This document shows positions 39,190-52,388 of a stretch of DNA of 64,000 bases, in pieces. This DNA comes from Eulemur rufifrons (Eukaryota; Chordata; Mammalia; Primates; Lemuridae). The notes beneath the pieces were generated by a model. It worked only from the letters and a program-made list of their open reading frames with translations. It had not been told where the DNA came from and searched no databases. Each line of letters starts with the position of its first letter. Position 1 is the stretch's first letter. The DNA lies in the NCBI RefSeq assembly GCF_041146395.1, contig NC_090997.1, positions 34,699,501 to 34,763,500 on the forward strand, written 5' to 3'. The translations under genes and the position numbers were made by a program.

Positions 39190-39300
39190 TGTTTCTTTCC
39201 TGAACTAATCTTCCAAGCAGGCACTGAGTCTTATATGTTGTAATGTTGCGTAATGTGCTAAATGTGTAGTAGGTACTCCATGAGTGTTTGTTGTATGAGT
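39190..39300 (+). repeat. L2 tail
   Basis: 'gcaggcactgagtcttatatg' and 'gtaggtactccatgagtgtttg'. Confidence 0.65.
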
Positions 39301-39319
39301 GAGAGGACTACACTAAACC

Positions 39320-39470
39320 AATGCCTCATACTTCAATGTGCACGAGATTCACCTGAGCATCTTAAAAGGGAGATTCTAGTTCAGCAGGTCTGGGGTGGAG
39401 CCTGAGATTCTGCATTTCTCAGAAGCTCCAGGGTAATGCCACTGGTCTAGGGACCACACTGAAGTAGCAA
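39320..39470 (-). mobile_element. MER5A-like hAT MITE
   Basis: 'cttcaatgtgcacgagattcac', 'gattctagttcagcaggtctgg' and 'attctgcatttctcagaagc'. Confidence 0.8.
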
Positions 39471-39483
39471 GGGAAGAGATTAC

Positions 39484-39532
39484 TTTTTTTTTTTTGAGAC
39501 AGAGTCTCATTCTGTCACTCTGGGTAGAGGAG
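39484..39532 (-). repeat. Severely 5'-truncated Alu (about 45 bp)
   Basis: Poly(T) then only 'gagacagagtctcattctg' and about 15 more bases, with near-duplicate flanks AGAGATTAC / GGAGATTCC. Confidence 0.7.
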
Positions 39533-40125
39533 ATTCCTTTAAATCCTTCCAAGTTCTAACTTTCTATGATTCTATAAGCGACATAATTGAACAATGTAAT
39601 TTGTTTGCCTTACTTCAGGTGAAATCCTTTCCAGATTCCTTTACTTGTTTAATCTGTAGCACAAAAGAACATATTTTGGTTCTTTAATTACAGTATTTGC
39701 TATTTCCTTGAACCCTCTTTTGGGTAATCAAGCCTAGCTCCTACTTTGCAAATTTCCAATACTCAGGTCAAGTCACTGAGCTGCTCTTTGTTAGGCAACA
39801 GGCCTCTCCTCTCCCCCACCGAGATGGCTTCCTGTGCCCCTACTCCTTCAACTGGAAGGGCTTCTGCTGATGTTTGGTTATATTTGTATCAGGTCTTTCA
39901 AATTCTCACTAAATTTAACTGAGTTTTCTTGAAGTTAATTTGCTTTTCAAATATTCTTCTTTTATTAAACTCCTTCAGTTCATACCTCACCAATATGTAT
40001 ACTCAGTAAACATTTCCTAGCTTCTAAGATTCATAGAAGTCTTCTATTTTAATACTTTCTCTTTTTCACAAAAGTCTCCAGTGTACTGTACTTCCAACAT
40101 CAGACACTTAGTCTTGTGATTAAAA
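39533..40125. other. Unassigned intron 9 DNA
   Basis: Nothing recognised. Confidence 0.4.
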
Positions 40126-40129
40126 ACAG

Positions 40130-40158
40130 AGACTCGTTCATTCAACAAATATTTACTG
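40130..40158 (-). repeat. L2 tail, first part
   Basis: 'tcgttcattcaacaaat' inverted L2 terminus; continues at 40444-40500 ('actgagcatactctatgtg', 'acaggcactg'). Confidence 0.75.
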
Positions 40159-40443
40159 GGTGGGGGAGGGGATGGGTGTATGCCTACACAATGAGTGCAT
40201 TGCGCACCGTTTGGGGAATGGTAACGCTTGAAGGTGCTGACTCGGGAAGGGGGGTGGGGAAGGGAGGGATATATACCTACATGATGGGTGCAACGCGCAC
40301 TATCTGGGGATCAGACACGCCTGGAGCTCTGACTTGGGGGGAAAGGCGGTACACGGGCAACGTATGTAACCTGCAATTCTGTATCCCCCATAACAACAAG
40401 ATGAAATAAAAAAAAAACCCACAAAAAAACCCCAAAGGAACCC
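40159..40443 (+). mobile_element. 5'-truncated lemur-type L1 3' tail with TSD
   Basis: 285 bp bounded by a 13-bp duplication CAAATATTTACTG (40146-40158 and 40444-40456). It ends 'gtatgtaacctgc', 'ccccataacaacaagatg', 'aaataaaa' and an A/C-rich tail, the style of a strepsirrhine L1 3' UTR. It contains two diverged copies of a unit of about 90 bp, each with a G-rich tract. Antisense to SLC17A5. Confidence 0.85.
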
Positions 40444-40500
40444 CAAATATTTACTGAGCATACTCTATGTGACAGGCACTGTAATAAGACTTTCATGCAT
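40444..40500 (-). repeat. L2 tail, second part
   Basis: 'actgagcatactctatgtgac' and 'aggcactgtaataagac' continue the interrupted L2. Confidence 0.75.
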
Positions 40501-41743
40501 AATCAATCTTGGCTTGTAAAAACACAATTCCATTGCTAGACAGGATAAGGGATATATTCAAAGTTTTTTCACAACAGACTTCCCACATGCAGTGTAATAT
40601 TTTTATTATTATTCTATCCGATCCATATGATTTTAAAAACAAATGTAACTCGGTAACTACATTCACATGAAAAACACAAAAGGTTTTATATTTAACAGGG
40701 ATTAATTAATTAATTTAATTTTCTAATTGAAAAATAAAAATTATATGACTGTACAAACGGTAAGCTTACATTTGAAAATATAAACAATGCAAAGACTTTA
40801 TCTGATGGGTTTAATAATTAATTGAATATATTTCTTACTCTGAAACTTGAAATTTTTTAATTATATCAAAAATATGATTGCAGATAATTAACTAAAAAAG
40901 GTATCATTTTATCTGTAAAATGGGTGGCTATTTAGTAGTCAGCATATAACTAATTATTCCTATAAATTTCTAACAAAAATATTACTCTTTTTCTTTGTTC
41001 TTTTTGGTGCTGAAACTCGAAATAAACCAAAATATTGCCATTTAAGACAAAGAGTTACCACTGTCAAATGAGCAACAGCTAGTTTCACACTACACTAAGG
41101 AACAACAAGCTCTGTAGGCTCACACAGTTTAACTGATGTTGGAATTCTGAATTTTGGGAGGATCCTTCCATTCCAGGACTGTGATTAGACTAGCAAGGTT
41201 TAAATTAATAGGATAAGGTAATATGCAGTCATGTCTTATATTAATATAATTAATTTTATGAAAGAATTACATGAAAATAAATATATATTTATGAAATTTA
41301 TGAAATTTATATAATATTATATATAATATAAATATATAATATGTGAAAAATGAACACATAATAGCTATAGAATACAGATGAACATTAAAATATGCCTGTT
41401 GAAATTGTTTTAAGATGGGTGTAGAGTACAGAAGTTGAGAGGACAAAAGATCTTAATGAGCAAAATCTCATTTATATATATTATTTCCTTTCTGCTCTGG
41501 ATCTCTGTAAATATTACTTTTTTGACTTCAGTCTTAATGTTATTGTTAATATGAACTTACATAGTATCCTGTGGAATTCACTATTATGTAGACACCTTTT
41601 ATAACTATCTAAACATAGATATACAAACTCAGCTATTTAACCAATCAATTTCTCCAATTAACAGTTATCGTAATAGAAATGAAGAAATAACTAAACAAGG
41701 GTCATATTTCATTTACTAGGATTAGGAAGTAAAAACATTCATT
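40501..41743. other. AT-rich intron 9 DNA
   Basis: No repeat family recognised. Contains an AT-only microsatellite-like tract at 41272-41345. Confidence 0.45.
41272..41345. repeat. AT-rich low-complexity tract
   Basis: Imperfect 'tatgaaattta' and 'atataatata' repeats. Confidence 0.8.
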
Positions 41744-41757
41744 AAAAGTAATATACA

Positions 41758-42156
<399 letters not shown>

Positions 42157-42339
42157 CTAGCTAATTTTGTGGATAAAGGGGTAACTACAATTCACTCTAA
42201 AAAGATTTACAAATCTATACTGATAACTTAATAATTCTATGAAGGACTGGAGAATCACCTTTTAAAATCCCAAAGATAAAAAAGTGACTTAAAACAAAGC
42301 CTAGGAGGTAAAGCAAGATCTTTAAAGAAAAGTGGTTAA

Positions 42340-42665
42340 CACAATGGAATATTATTCAGCCATAAAAAGAATGAAATTCTATCATTTGCAGCAACAGGGA
42401 TAAACCTAGAGGATATTAAGTGAAATAAGCCCAGCACAGAAAGACAAATATGGTATGATCTCACCCATGTGTGGGAGCCAAAAGAGCTGATCTCATGGAG
42501 GTAGTGAACAGAATGGAGGTTACCAGAGGCTGGGAAGGGGCGGGGATGGAGAGAGGTTAGTTAATGGTTATAGAAAACTCAATTAGATAGAAAGAATAAA
42601 GTTTGATAGCACAGTAGGGTGACCATAGTTAACAATAATGCATTGTATATTTGAAAACAGAAGAG
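42340..42665 (+). mobile_element. L1 ORF2 C-terminus and 3' UTR, split by Alu
   Basis: 'acaatggaatattattcagcc', 'aataagcccagcacagaaag' and 'catggaggtagtgaacagaat' are L1 end motifs. Resumes at 43011-43185. Confidence 0.92.
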
Positions 42666-43010
<345 letters not shown>

Positions 43011-43185
43011 GAAAACAGAAGAGAAGATATGGAAGGTTCAACACAAAGAAATGATAAATGTCTGAGGTGACACATATCCCAATTACCCTGATTTAATTAT
43101 CACACATTATATACATGTATCAAAATGTCACATGTACCCCATAAATATGTACAATTGTTATGTATCAATTAAAAAGTATTGACAT
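43011..43185 (+). mobile_element. L1 3' UTR continuation
   Basis: 'gtctgaggtgacacatatccc', 'caaaatgtcacatgtacccc' and 'ataaatatgtacaattgttatg'. Confidence 0.9.
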
Positions 43186-43254
43186 ATAGTAAGATCAATA
43201 CACAAATAGGTGTTTAGAAAGAATTTTACCATGGCATTGAATATGAAAGTCCAT

Positions 43255-43391
43255 TTTCATTCTTCCATTCATACAGTTGATCAACTGAGCACTGACCGTG
43301 GCCCAGAGCAGGGCCAGGTGCTGGCACTACTGTAGTAAACAAGACCGACTTAGTCCCTGCGCTGTCAGAGCTTTTAGTCCCAGGACTTCTG
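43255..43391 (-). repeat. L2 3' end
   Basis: 'actgagcactgaccgtggccc' and 'gtccctgcgctgtcagagc'. Confidence 0.75.
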
Positions 43392-43403
43392 CTTCAGCTG
43401 TCT

Positions 43404-43709
43404 TTTTTTTTTTTTTTTGAGACAGCGTCTCACTCTGTTGCCCGGGCTAGAGTGTCATGGTGCCAGCCTAGCTCACAGCAACCTCCAACTCTTGGGCTCA
43501 AGCGATCCTCCTGCCTCAGCCTCCCCAGTAGCTGCGATCACAGACATGAGCCACAATGCCCGGCTAATTTTTTCTCTATATATTTTTATATGTCCATATA
43601 ATTTCTTTCTATTTTTAGTAGAGATGGGGTCTGGCTCTGAAGCTCAAACGATCCGCCCGCCTCGCCTCCCAGAGTGCTAGGATTACAGGCGTGAGCCACC
43701 GCGCCCAGC
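43404..43709 (-). repeat. Alu with TSD
   Basis: CTTCAGCTG repeats at both flanks (43392 and 43710). Confidence 0.92.
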
Positions 43710-43839
43710 CTTCAGCTGCCTTTTATTTCAAATGGTTTCTTAGTCTAATGCCTAAGTACTATCAGTTCTCCTTCCTTGGTTCCCCACTGTTAAGGGCACA
43801 TGTAGCACTGAAGCTCCTACTTTCTTAGGATAAGCATGT

Positions 43840-44335
43840 AAATCAACCATTCAACAAGTATGCGCTGAGTGTGCCTCTCCTTGTGCCAGGAGCAATATTG
43901 TGGATACACAAGATGTCTCAGGCTGAAGGAGCTTACACCCAAATTGAGATCAGAAAGATAAGAAATAATTGTTTATTAAGGTAAGGCAGTGAATCCAAAT
44001 GCATCTAGCACAAAATTATAAATGGAACGCACAGAGAGAAGGAACAGAAAAAAAGCAGGCAGTGGTGGTGTGGAAAGGCTTCATGAAGAACTGGGATGCG
44101 AACTGGGCAGGGGAGGAAAAGGCACTACCAGAGAGGGGCCAAGTATCTCAGCAGAAGGCGCCACAGAGTGGCAGACAGACGAAGTCTCTAATCTGGTGGA
44201 ACTTTCTTGATGACTTCTTATATAAAACGAAAGAATGGATTAGAATGATTTCAAAGGTCTGCCCAAGTTCTCTGAGAGGTGGGTTAGTGGAGCTTCTCTT
44301 AGCATGTTTATTGAAGGGACAAGAGACCGAGGATT
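43840..44335 (-). repeat. L2 LINE remnant
   Basis: 'cattcaacaagtatgcgctg', 'gtgccaggagcaatattgtgg' then 'aggcttcatgaagaactggg' follow the inverted L2 order. Confidence 0.75.
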
Positions 44336-44559
44336 AACAGGAATCAGGAGATTCTGTGGTAGTCTAGGTGTGACGGTTTTGGGGTGGTGGAAAGAGGGAG
44401 ACCACTTGTCTTTTCTCCAAAGATAAATTCATATCTATTATTTTTACAAATGAAGTGTACTAAATCTTTTGGGTTAAAATATTTACACAGCCCCCTAAAG
44501 AATTCTAGAAGCATGTGGCCCAAAGAATGTTTCCAGAGAGCTGTAGAAAGAATTTGGGG

Positions 44560-44775
44560 CTTAAAAGTAAAAATTTTATGTTTAAGTTTTTTAAGTTTTG
44601 GCTCTATAATTCGTTAGCTGTACGGTATAGGACAAATCACTTAATTTGTCTGAACTTGAGTTTCCTTACCCTTAAAATAGGGCAAGAATACCTACTTCAT
44701 AGGACTGTTTTAAGGATGAAATGAGATAATGTTTGTGAAAGTGATTTGCAAACTACCAAGTACTGTACAAATATA
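44560..44775 (+). repeat. MIR SINE
   Basis: 'gagtttccttacccttaaaat', 'aggactgttttaaggatgaa' and 'tgagataatgtttgtgaaag'. Confidence 0.85.
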
Positions 44776-44829
44776 CCTGCACACAGGTAATATAATATTA
44801 ATAATTGAATAAATTAACTGGCCTGCTCT

Positions 44830-44950
44830 TTGGCATTCATCCATCCAACTAAACGCCTACTATGTGCCAAGTACCATGGTGAACCCTGAGGATAAGAGTT
44901 TCTGCTTTCAGAGTTCCTATTGTAGACATAAGTTATAATGTGTTATTGCA
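44830..44950 (-). repeat. L2 3' end
   Basis: 'ccatccaactaaacgcctac' and 'tatgtgccaagtaccatgg'. Confidence 0.75.
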
Positions 44951-45074
44951 ATGTTTGTATAAGAACACTCTGAACAGAGATGACTTACTTAAAGATTTAA
45001 AATTAAAAACAACTTCATGCTTTAATTATTGTATAAATTGAAATTTTTTTTTAAATTGAAATTTTGTAAAGAAT

Positions 45075-45330
45075 TAAAGTCATTCCAACACTGGTTAAAT
45101 TCAGAGGCAGAAAGTAGAATTACAGTTTCCAGGGCCAGGGATAAGGAGGAAATGGGGAACTAGTGTGTAATGGGTAGAGAGTCTCAGCTGGGGAAGATGA
45201 AATAGTGCTAGAGATGGTTCGTGGCAATAGTTGCATAAGAATGTGAATACTTAATATCACAGAACTGGACACTTAAAAATGGTGAATTTTATGTCATATA
45301 TATTTTACCACGATTAAAATAAAAGAATTT
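45075..45330 (+). mobile_element. Old L1 3' UTR
   Basis: 'acagtttccagggccagggat', 'actggacacttaaaaatgg' and 'gaattttatgtcatatatatt', ending 37 bp before the exon 9 donor. Confidence 0.75.
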
Positions 45331-45367
45331 AAAGTCAATCACGACAAAACTTTATATTAGTACTCAC

Positions 45368-45515
45368 GAAGGTGCAATATCCAGATGGTTGATAGTAAAT
45401 CCAGAAGAGCAAAAGCCTCCCAGTGTTGTTGATATGGTTAGGAATGCAACAGCCAAAGAATAATCACAGCCTATATATCCAGCAGCTATTAAGAATACTG
45501 CAGGACCAATCATTC
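45368..45515 (-). CDS. SLC17A5: SLC17A5 exon 9
   Basis: 148 nt, c.1112-1259, acceptor CCAG and donor GTGAGT. It completes codon 371 (G) and runs to the first two bases of codon 420. It contains helices 9 and 10, with [16 protein letters not shown] at the start and [17 protein letters not shown] near the end. G409, altered in a human allele, is kept. The [12 protein letters not shown] segment is a conserved SLC17 stretch. Confidence 0.96.
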
Positions 45516-46143
45516 CTGGAGTTAAAAAGTTATAAAAGAAAAAAAAGAAGTCACAGCATTAGTATTTGCTCTACCTTAATATAGTATAAATCTGAAATTT
45601 GATATTGCTGCCATCTACTGTAGAAACACTGTACTGCCTAGAAGACTAATGAATTTCATGGAAAAAACTACTGGCAAACATATGGGCATCATACAACTAA
45701 TATAATAGTAAAAGGAAAATCTCATTATGCAATCTTATTACATCTGCATGTGACCCAAATCAGCTAAAGTTCTACAGTGCTACAGAAAAGAGCAAGAAGA
45801 AAATGACAAAAATATGGGTCTAGAGGGAAGCAAGAGCTGACACAGAATGTGATTTAAAATTCATAGAACCAAAGAAGATAAACTAAATGATAAACTCAGT
45901 TGGATAAAGTTAGAAAAATACTCCATTCTGGTTCCAACAATTGACAACAATATGCATTGGTCATTATAGGCAGTTAAGCATAAAATATGAGTAACATAGA
46001 AAGGGATTTAATGAGTAGACAGTCTTTCTGTATCTACCACAGTGCTATCCAATAACTGTGATGATGGACATGTTATATTTGGAAATACTGCAACTGAGGA
46101 ACTTATTTTTAAATTTCAATTAAATTTAAATAGCCTCATGTTG
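45516..46143. other. Intron 8 DNA
   Basis: 46035-46140 resembles a MER3/MER20-type MITE ('cagtgctatccaataactg'). The rest is unassigned. Confidence 0.4.
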
Positions 46144-46450
46144 GCTGGGCGAGATGGCTCACGTGTGTAATCCTAGCACTCTGGGAGGCTGAGGCCAGAG
46201 GATCGCTTGAGGTCAGGAGTTCGAGACCAGCCTGAGCAAAAGCAAGACCCCCGTCTCTACTAAAAATAAAAAAAAATTAGCCGGGCATGGTGGTGCATGC
46301 CTGTAGTCCCAACTATCGGGAGGCTGAGGCAGGAGGATTGCTTGAGCCCAGGAGTTTGAGGTTGCTGTGAGCTAGGCTGACACCATGGCACTCTAGCCCG
46401 GACAACAGAGTGAGAGTTTGTCTCAAAAAAAAATAAAAATAAAAAAATAA
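46144..46450 (+). repeat. Alu (left arm of inverted pair)
   Basis: Plus-strand Alu with an AAATA-type tail. Confidence 0.92.
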
Positions 46451-46475
46451 AACTATCTAAGACAATCATTCAACT

Positions 46476-46809
46476 TTTTTTTTTTTTTTTTTTGAGACAG
46501 AGTCTCACTCTGTTGTCCGGGCTAGAGTGCCATGGTGTCAGCCTAGCTCACAGCAACCTCAAACTCCTGGGCTCAAGCAATCCTCCTGCCTCAGCCTCCC
46601 GATAGCTGGGACTACAGGCATATACCACCACGTCTGGGTAATTTTTTCTATATATATTTTTAGCTGTCCATATAATTTCTTTCTATTTTTAGTAGAGACG
46701 GGGTCTCGCTCTTGCTCAGGCTGGTCTTGAACTCCTGAGCTCAAACAATCCTCCCGCCTCGGCCTCCCAGAGTGCTAGGATTACAGGTGTGAGCCACCGT
46801 GCCCGGCCT
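46476..46809 (-). repeat. Alu (right arm of inverted pair)
   Basis: Poly(T) start and 'gccaccgtgcccggcc' end; 25 bp from the tail of the preceding plus-strand Alu. Confidence 0.94.
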
Positions 46810-46987
46810 TAGATAGCTATAAAATATACCTTTCTGAAAGCAGAGATAGAAGCATATGTAGATTATTATTATTGATCAGATGGCACCCAGGAGTATGAAG
46901 GAAAAAAAAGATTATTATTGAGTTCTTTGATTCATAGCTCCTTATTTGATATAATGATATTAGTAAATAATTTTGGATTAAAATTCA

Positions 46988-47290
<303 letters not shown>

Positions 47291-47607
47291 AATGAAAACT
47301 GTGTTCACTTAGCAAAGGGATGGAGGCTTAAAAATATTTTTCATTGCAAACTTAGAGAGCTGAAAACAAAGTGATTTATAAAATTCTGGGGGTGATGTTC
47401 AGCAAAGCAAGCCATTTTTAAATAATTACAAGCTATGGTGGTAGATAATAGGATATTATATTATAAATTTTAATCCTCAAAATGAATGGTTTAAAAAGAA
47501 CCATCTGGTACTGAAATCCACATCATTAAACATGCACATATTAAAACATCATAGTGTTTTAATATGTGAACAAAATAGATGACTAAGATTACCATTTTTT
47601 TTGCACT
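47291..47607. other. Unassigned intron 8 DNA
   Basis: Nothing recognised. Confidence 0.4.
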
Positions 47608-48470
47608 GTTGCGATATGATAAAATAAGAAATACACATTTGGTTGCTGCCCCCAGTTTTTGGCCCACAGCTCCAGCTCCTAAAACCCTTGGAATCTCTGG
47701 AGTGATGAATTTGTCTTTTGTATGCTAAGGAAATGCCTGGAGACTGGGGGCCCCCAGATAAGCTTCAGGTTGGGGGCTGGATTAGAAAGTTGGGACTTTC
47801 AGCCCCACGCCCTTCCCTCCCCAACCTCCAGGGAGGGAAGAGGGGCTGAAGGTCTAGTTGATCCCAATGGCCAATAATTTAATCAATAATGCCTACCTAA
47901 CGAAACCTCCATAAAAACTCAAAAGAACAGGGTTTGGATGAGCTTCTGCAGAACACACGGAACACTCGGAGGTTGCTGGAGGGTGGTGTTCCCCGAGAGG
48001 GCATGGAAAATCCCCCCTTCCCACATTCCTTGCCCTGTGCATTTCTTCCATCTGGCTGTCCACCTGTATCCTCTGTGATATCCTTTGCAATAAATGCATG
48101 AACATAAGCAAAGTGTTTCCTTGAGTTCTGTGAGCTGCTCTAGCAAATTAATTGAACCTGAAGAGGAGAAAGTCATGGCAATGTCGATTATAGACAGTTG
48201 GTCAGAAGTCCAAGTCACAACCTGGGACTTGTGATTGGCATTTGAAGGGAGTGGGGCAGTCTTGTGGGACTGAGCCCTCAACCTGTGGGATCTGGCACAA
48301 TCTCCAGGTAGACAGTGTCACAGCCGAATTACAGGACACCCAGCTGGTCTCTGCTGCAGAAGTGGTTGTGTGTGGGGAGAAATCGCCACATACATTGTGG
48401 TTACCAGAGTGAAGTGTTCTGTGTTGAGTACTGTGTTAACTGTGAGAGTGGGAAGAACACTTTTTTTCCT
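47608..48470 (+). mobile_element. ERVL/ERV3-type LTR
   Basis: Starts near 'gttgcgatatgataaaataag'. Contains 'cctccataaaaactcaaaag' (TATA region), 'gcaataaatgcatg' (poly(A) region), 'gagctgctctagcaaattaat', 'gtgggactgagccctcaacc' and 'gtgttgagtactgtgttaac'. Same family as 23800-24765. Antisense to SLC17A5, ending about 70 bp from the exon 8 donor. Confidence 0.7.
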
Positions 48471-48537
48471 ATTTCCAATAACTATAAACACAGTAAATAA
48501 TTGTAAACCAAAACAAAACCTGATTCACTTCCCTTAC

Positions 48538-48670
48538 CTATTAGGGTAAAAATTCTGCGAACACATATAGTGGAAAAATTCCATTTTGCCCTTAAATTGT
48601 CAGCAGCTTGACCAGACAGGATCATACATAACCAACAGCCGAAATAAGGTAATGCAGATAAAAACCCATT
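48538..48670 (-). CDS. SLC17A5: SLC17A5 exon 8
   Basis: 133 nt, c.979-1111, acceptor TTCCAG and donor GTAAGG. Codons 327-370 plus one base of 371, starting [20 protein letters not shown] and ending CVRRIFTLI. It contains helix 8 and the cytoplasmic [14 protein letters not shown] segment, a second motif-A-like loop. The disease positions G328 and P334 are unchanged. Small differences from human: S332A, L336F, S338C, L360I and S367T. Confidence 0.96.
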
Positions 48671-49055
48671 CTGGAAGGAATCAGAAGATACAGGATTAAT
48701 TATGTGGGAGGAAAAAAAAAATACACACATATATCACAGCCAACCACCACCACTTGAAAACAAAGGAAATATATAGCAATACGCTGTTAATTTTCATGTA
48801 ATTACAGTAAATATGTTTGGCCTTTAGAAGAATTAAGGGATTCAGTTCAATGTAGTCCCTAAGGGCCTGTCTCAGAGAAAAACAAGGCTCATGATATTTT
48901 TTTCTTACAATTTTATTAATTAAAGAACCTAGGCCACATTTTATTTTAAAAAGATCAGTGCCAAGTAAAACCATAACTCAGAGAAACTATCTTAAATCTA
49001 AAAGTACATCACATGTTTACTTACTTACACACATATGTATACTATTTACAGAACC
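48671..49055. other. Unassigned intron 7 DNA
   Basis: Nothing recognised. Confidence 0.4.
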
Positions 49056-49059
49056 TGAG

Positions 49060-49370
49060 ATTCTTTCTTGATAGTTTCTTCTGCCTCATATTTCACCTCC
49101 AGTCACCAAGCACTGTCTGTTCTTTTTTTAATAAAAGCCTACTCTTTCTGCTTCTCTCTGTGTCTACTCTTCCTGCACCCCATTCTGAGGTCTTCCTCAT
49201 CTCTTGCCTGGACTACTGTAACAGCCCCCTAATTCCTGCCTACATGTTCTCATTAACATTAACTTCAACCTTTTCATTATCTCAGTTTCATGCTTCCCAC
49301 TCTCTGATGAACCCCCGTCTTTCCAGCTTATTCCCTCTAGCACCTGATCCCAATCAATTGATCCTACCAC
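49060..49370 (+). repeat. L2 LINE remnant
   Basis: 'cttgcctggactactgtaac', 'agccccctaattcctgcc' are L2 wording. A 128-aa frame at 49013-49399 lies in it and is not a gene. Confidence 0.7.
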
Positions 49371-50100
49371 CTTTTAAAACTTTATTTTTATTTACTTAAA
49401 AAATTTTTTTTTAAAGGCTAGTCAAGTGAAGCAGTGGGAGTGGAGAAGGAACAAAGGAATCTGTAACTGGTTGTGATCAGTTACTTATAAACACCACACG
49501 CTCATACCAGCCCCTACCAGCTTCTGTTCTCCTTCAGCTCTTTGTTGCTCTCCCTCCTCTCCTTAGTATCAATTCCACGGTGAATCATTATAATCAATCC
49601 CATCCATAGACCCTTGACTCCTTGTTCCTCTCACACTGCATCTACTTCCTTGTAAAATCCAACTCTTTTCCTACTCTGCACTTGCACTTGAGCAGGTGAA
49701 CACGGCTAGAGAAAATCCAGCCATGCTTACCTGTCTTCCTGTAGGTTCGGGTGCATGAACCTCAACTGGGCTTCGATGCCAGCAGGTAATTGACTCTCTC
49801 TGGTTCCTTCTCCCATTCACTAGCAACTCATCTAATGACTTTTCACAGTGTTCTCTTACCTCACCCATCCCTGACACTTCTTCCTCCCTAGGGGTAAATC
49901 CAAGTTTTACATTTAAGTGTGCTTAGGAAAGGGAGAGATTTAATTTTTTCATCATAGTTTGTGATTCTCTATATTTAGATGTATGCTTCCAGTTTTACTT
50001 CTGTAGCTGAAGATTTTTGTTTCTCTCTGGTTTAGCTGAGTAATTTCCTCTATAAATTTTATTCCATTTAGACTTCTACCTAGTAGGATCACATCTATCT
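49371..50100. other. Intron 7 DNA, pyrimidine-rich, possibly older L2
   Basis: No clear unit. Confidence 0.35.
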
Positions 50101-50115
50101 TTTTTTGGTTTTCTT

Positions 50116-50582
<467 letters not shown>

Positions 50583-50800
50583 TCATTTTCTTGATCGTGT
50601 CCTTTGATGTACAAGAGATTTAATTTTGATGAAGTTCAGTTGATCTATTTTTTTCTTTGGTTACTTGTGCTTTTAGTATCATATTTAAGAAACCATTGCC
50701 TAGTCCAAGATCACAAAGATTTGCACCTTCTAAGAGTTTTATAGTTTTAACTCTTATATTTAGGATTTTGATCTATCCTTTATTTTGAAGAACAAAATCC
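50583..50800 (-). mobile_element. L1 ORF2 fragment
   Basis: 'tttaattttgatgaagttcag', 'accattgcctagtccaagatc' and 'taggattttgatctatcc' are inverted L1 wording. Confidence 0.85.
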
Positions 50801-51549
<749 letters not shown>

Positions 51550-51720
51550 TCAATTAGGATATGCTATAGCTGTATTAATGCTTAGATTCGTACCATATTA
51601 GCTAAAACTCAATCTAGAACACATATAGAATATCAGCCTTAATTAGTCAACTTCAGATTTTTAAGCTGACTCCTTTGAAATATTAAGTAGTAAAATACAT
51701 GATAAATGTTTAGTTGTTTG

Positions 51721-51748
51721 ATTATTTATTTATTTATTTGAGACAAAG

Positions 51749-51752
<4 letters not shown>
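51721..51752 (-). repeat. Alu tail of split host element
   Basis: (ATTT)n, then GAGACAAAGTCTT; continues at 52119 after the inserted Alu. Confidence 0.85.
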
Positions 51753-52105
<353 letters not shown>

Positions 52106-52388
52106 GAGACAAAGTCTTGATCTGTTGCCTGGGCTAGAGTGCCGTGGCGTCAGCCTAGCTGACAGCAACCTTAAACTCCTGGGTTCAAGCGATCCTTCTG
52201 CCTCAGCCTCCTGAGTAGCTGGTATTACAGGGGTGCATCACCATGCCCGGCTAATTTTTTCTATTTTTAGTAGAGACGGGGGTCTCACTCTTACTCAGGC
52301 TGGTCTCAAACTTCTGAGCTTAAGTGATCCTCCTGCCTCGGCCTCCCACAGTGCTAGGATTACAGGCGTGGGCCACCTCGCCTGGCCT
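52106..52388 (-). repeat. Older Alu, main part of split host
   Basis: Continues from 51721-51752 to 'gccacctcgcctggcc'. Confidence 0.93.

Noticed and set aside
49013..49399. 128-aa open frame
   Set aside because: Lies in an L2 remnant on the plus strand; not conserved L2 protein and no gene context.
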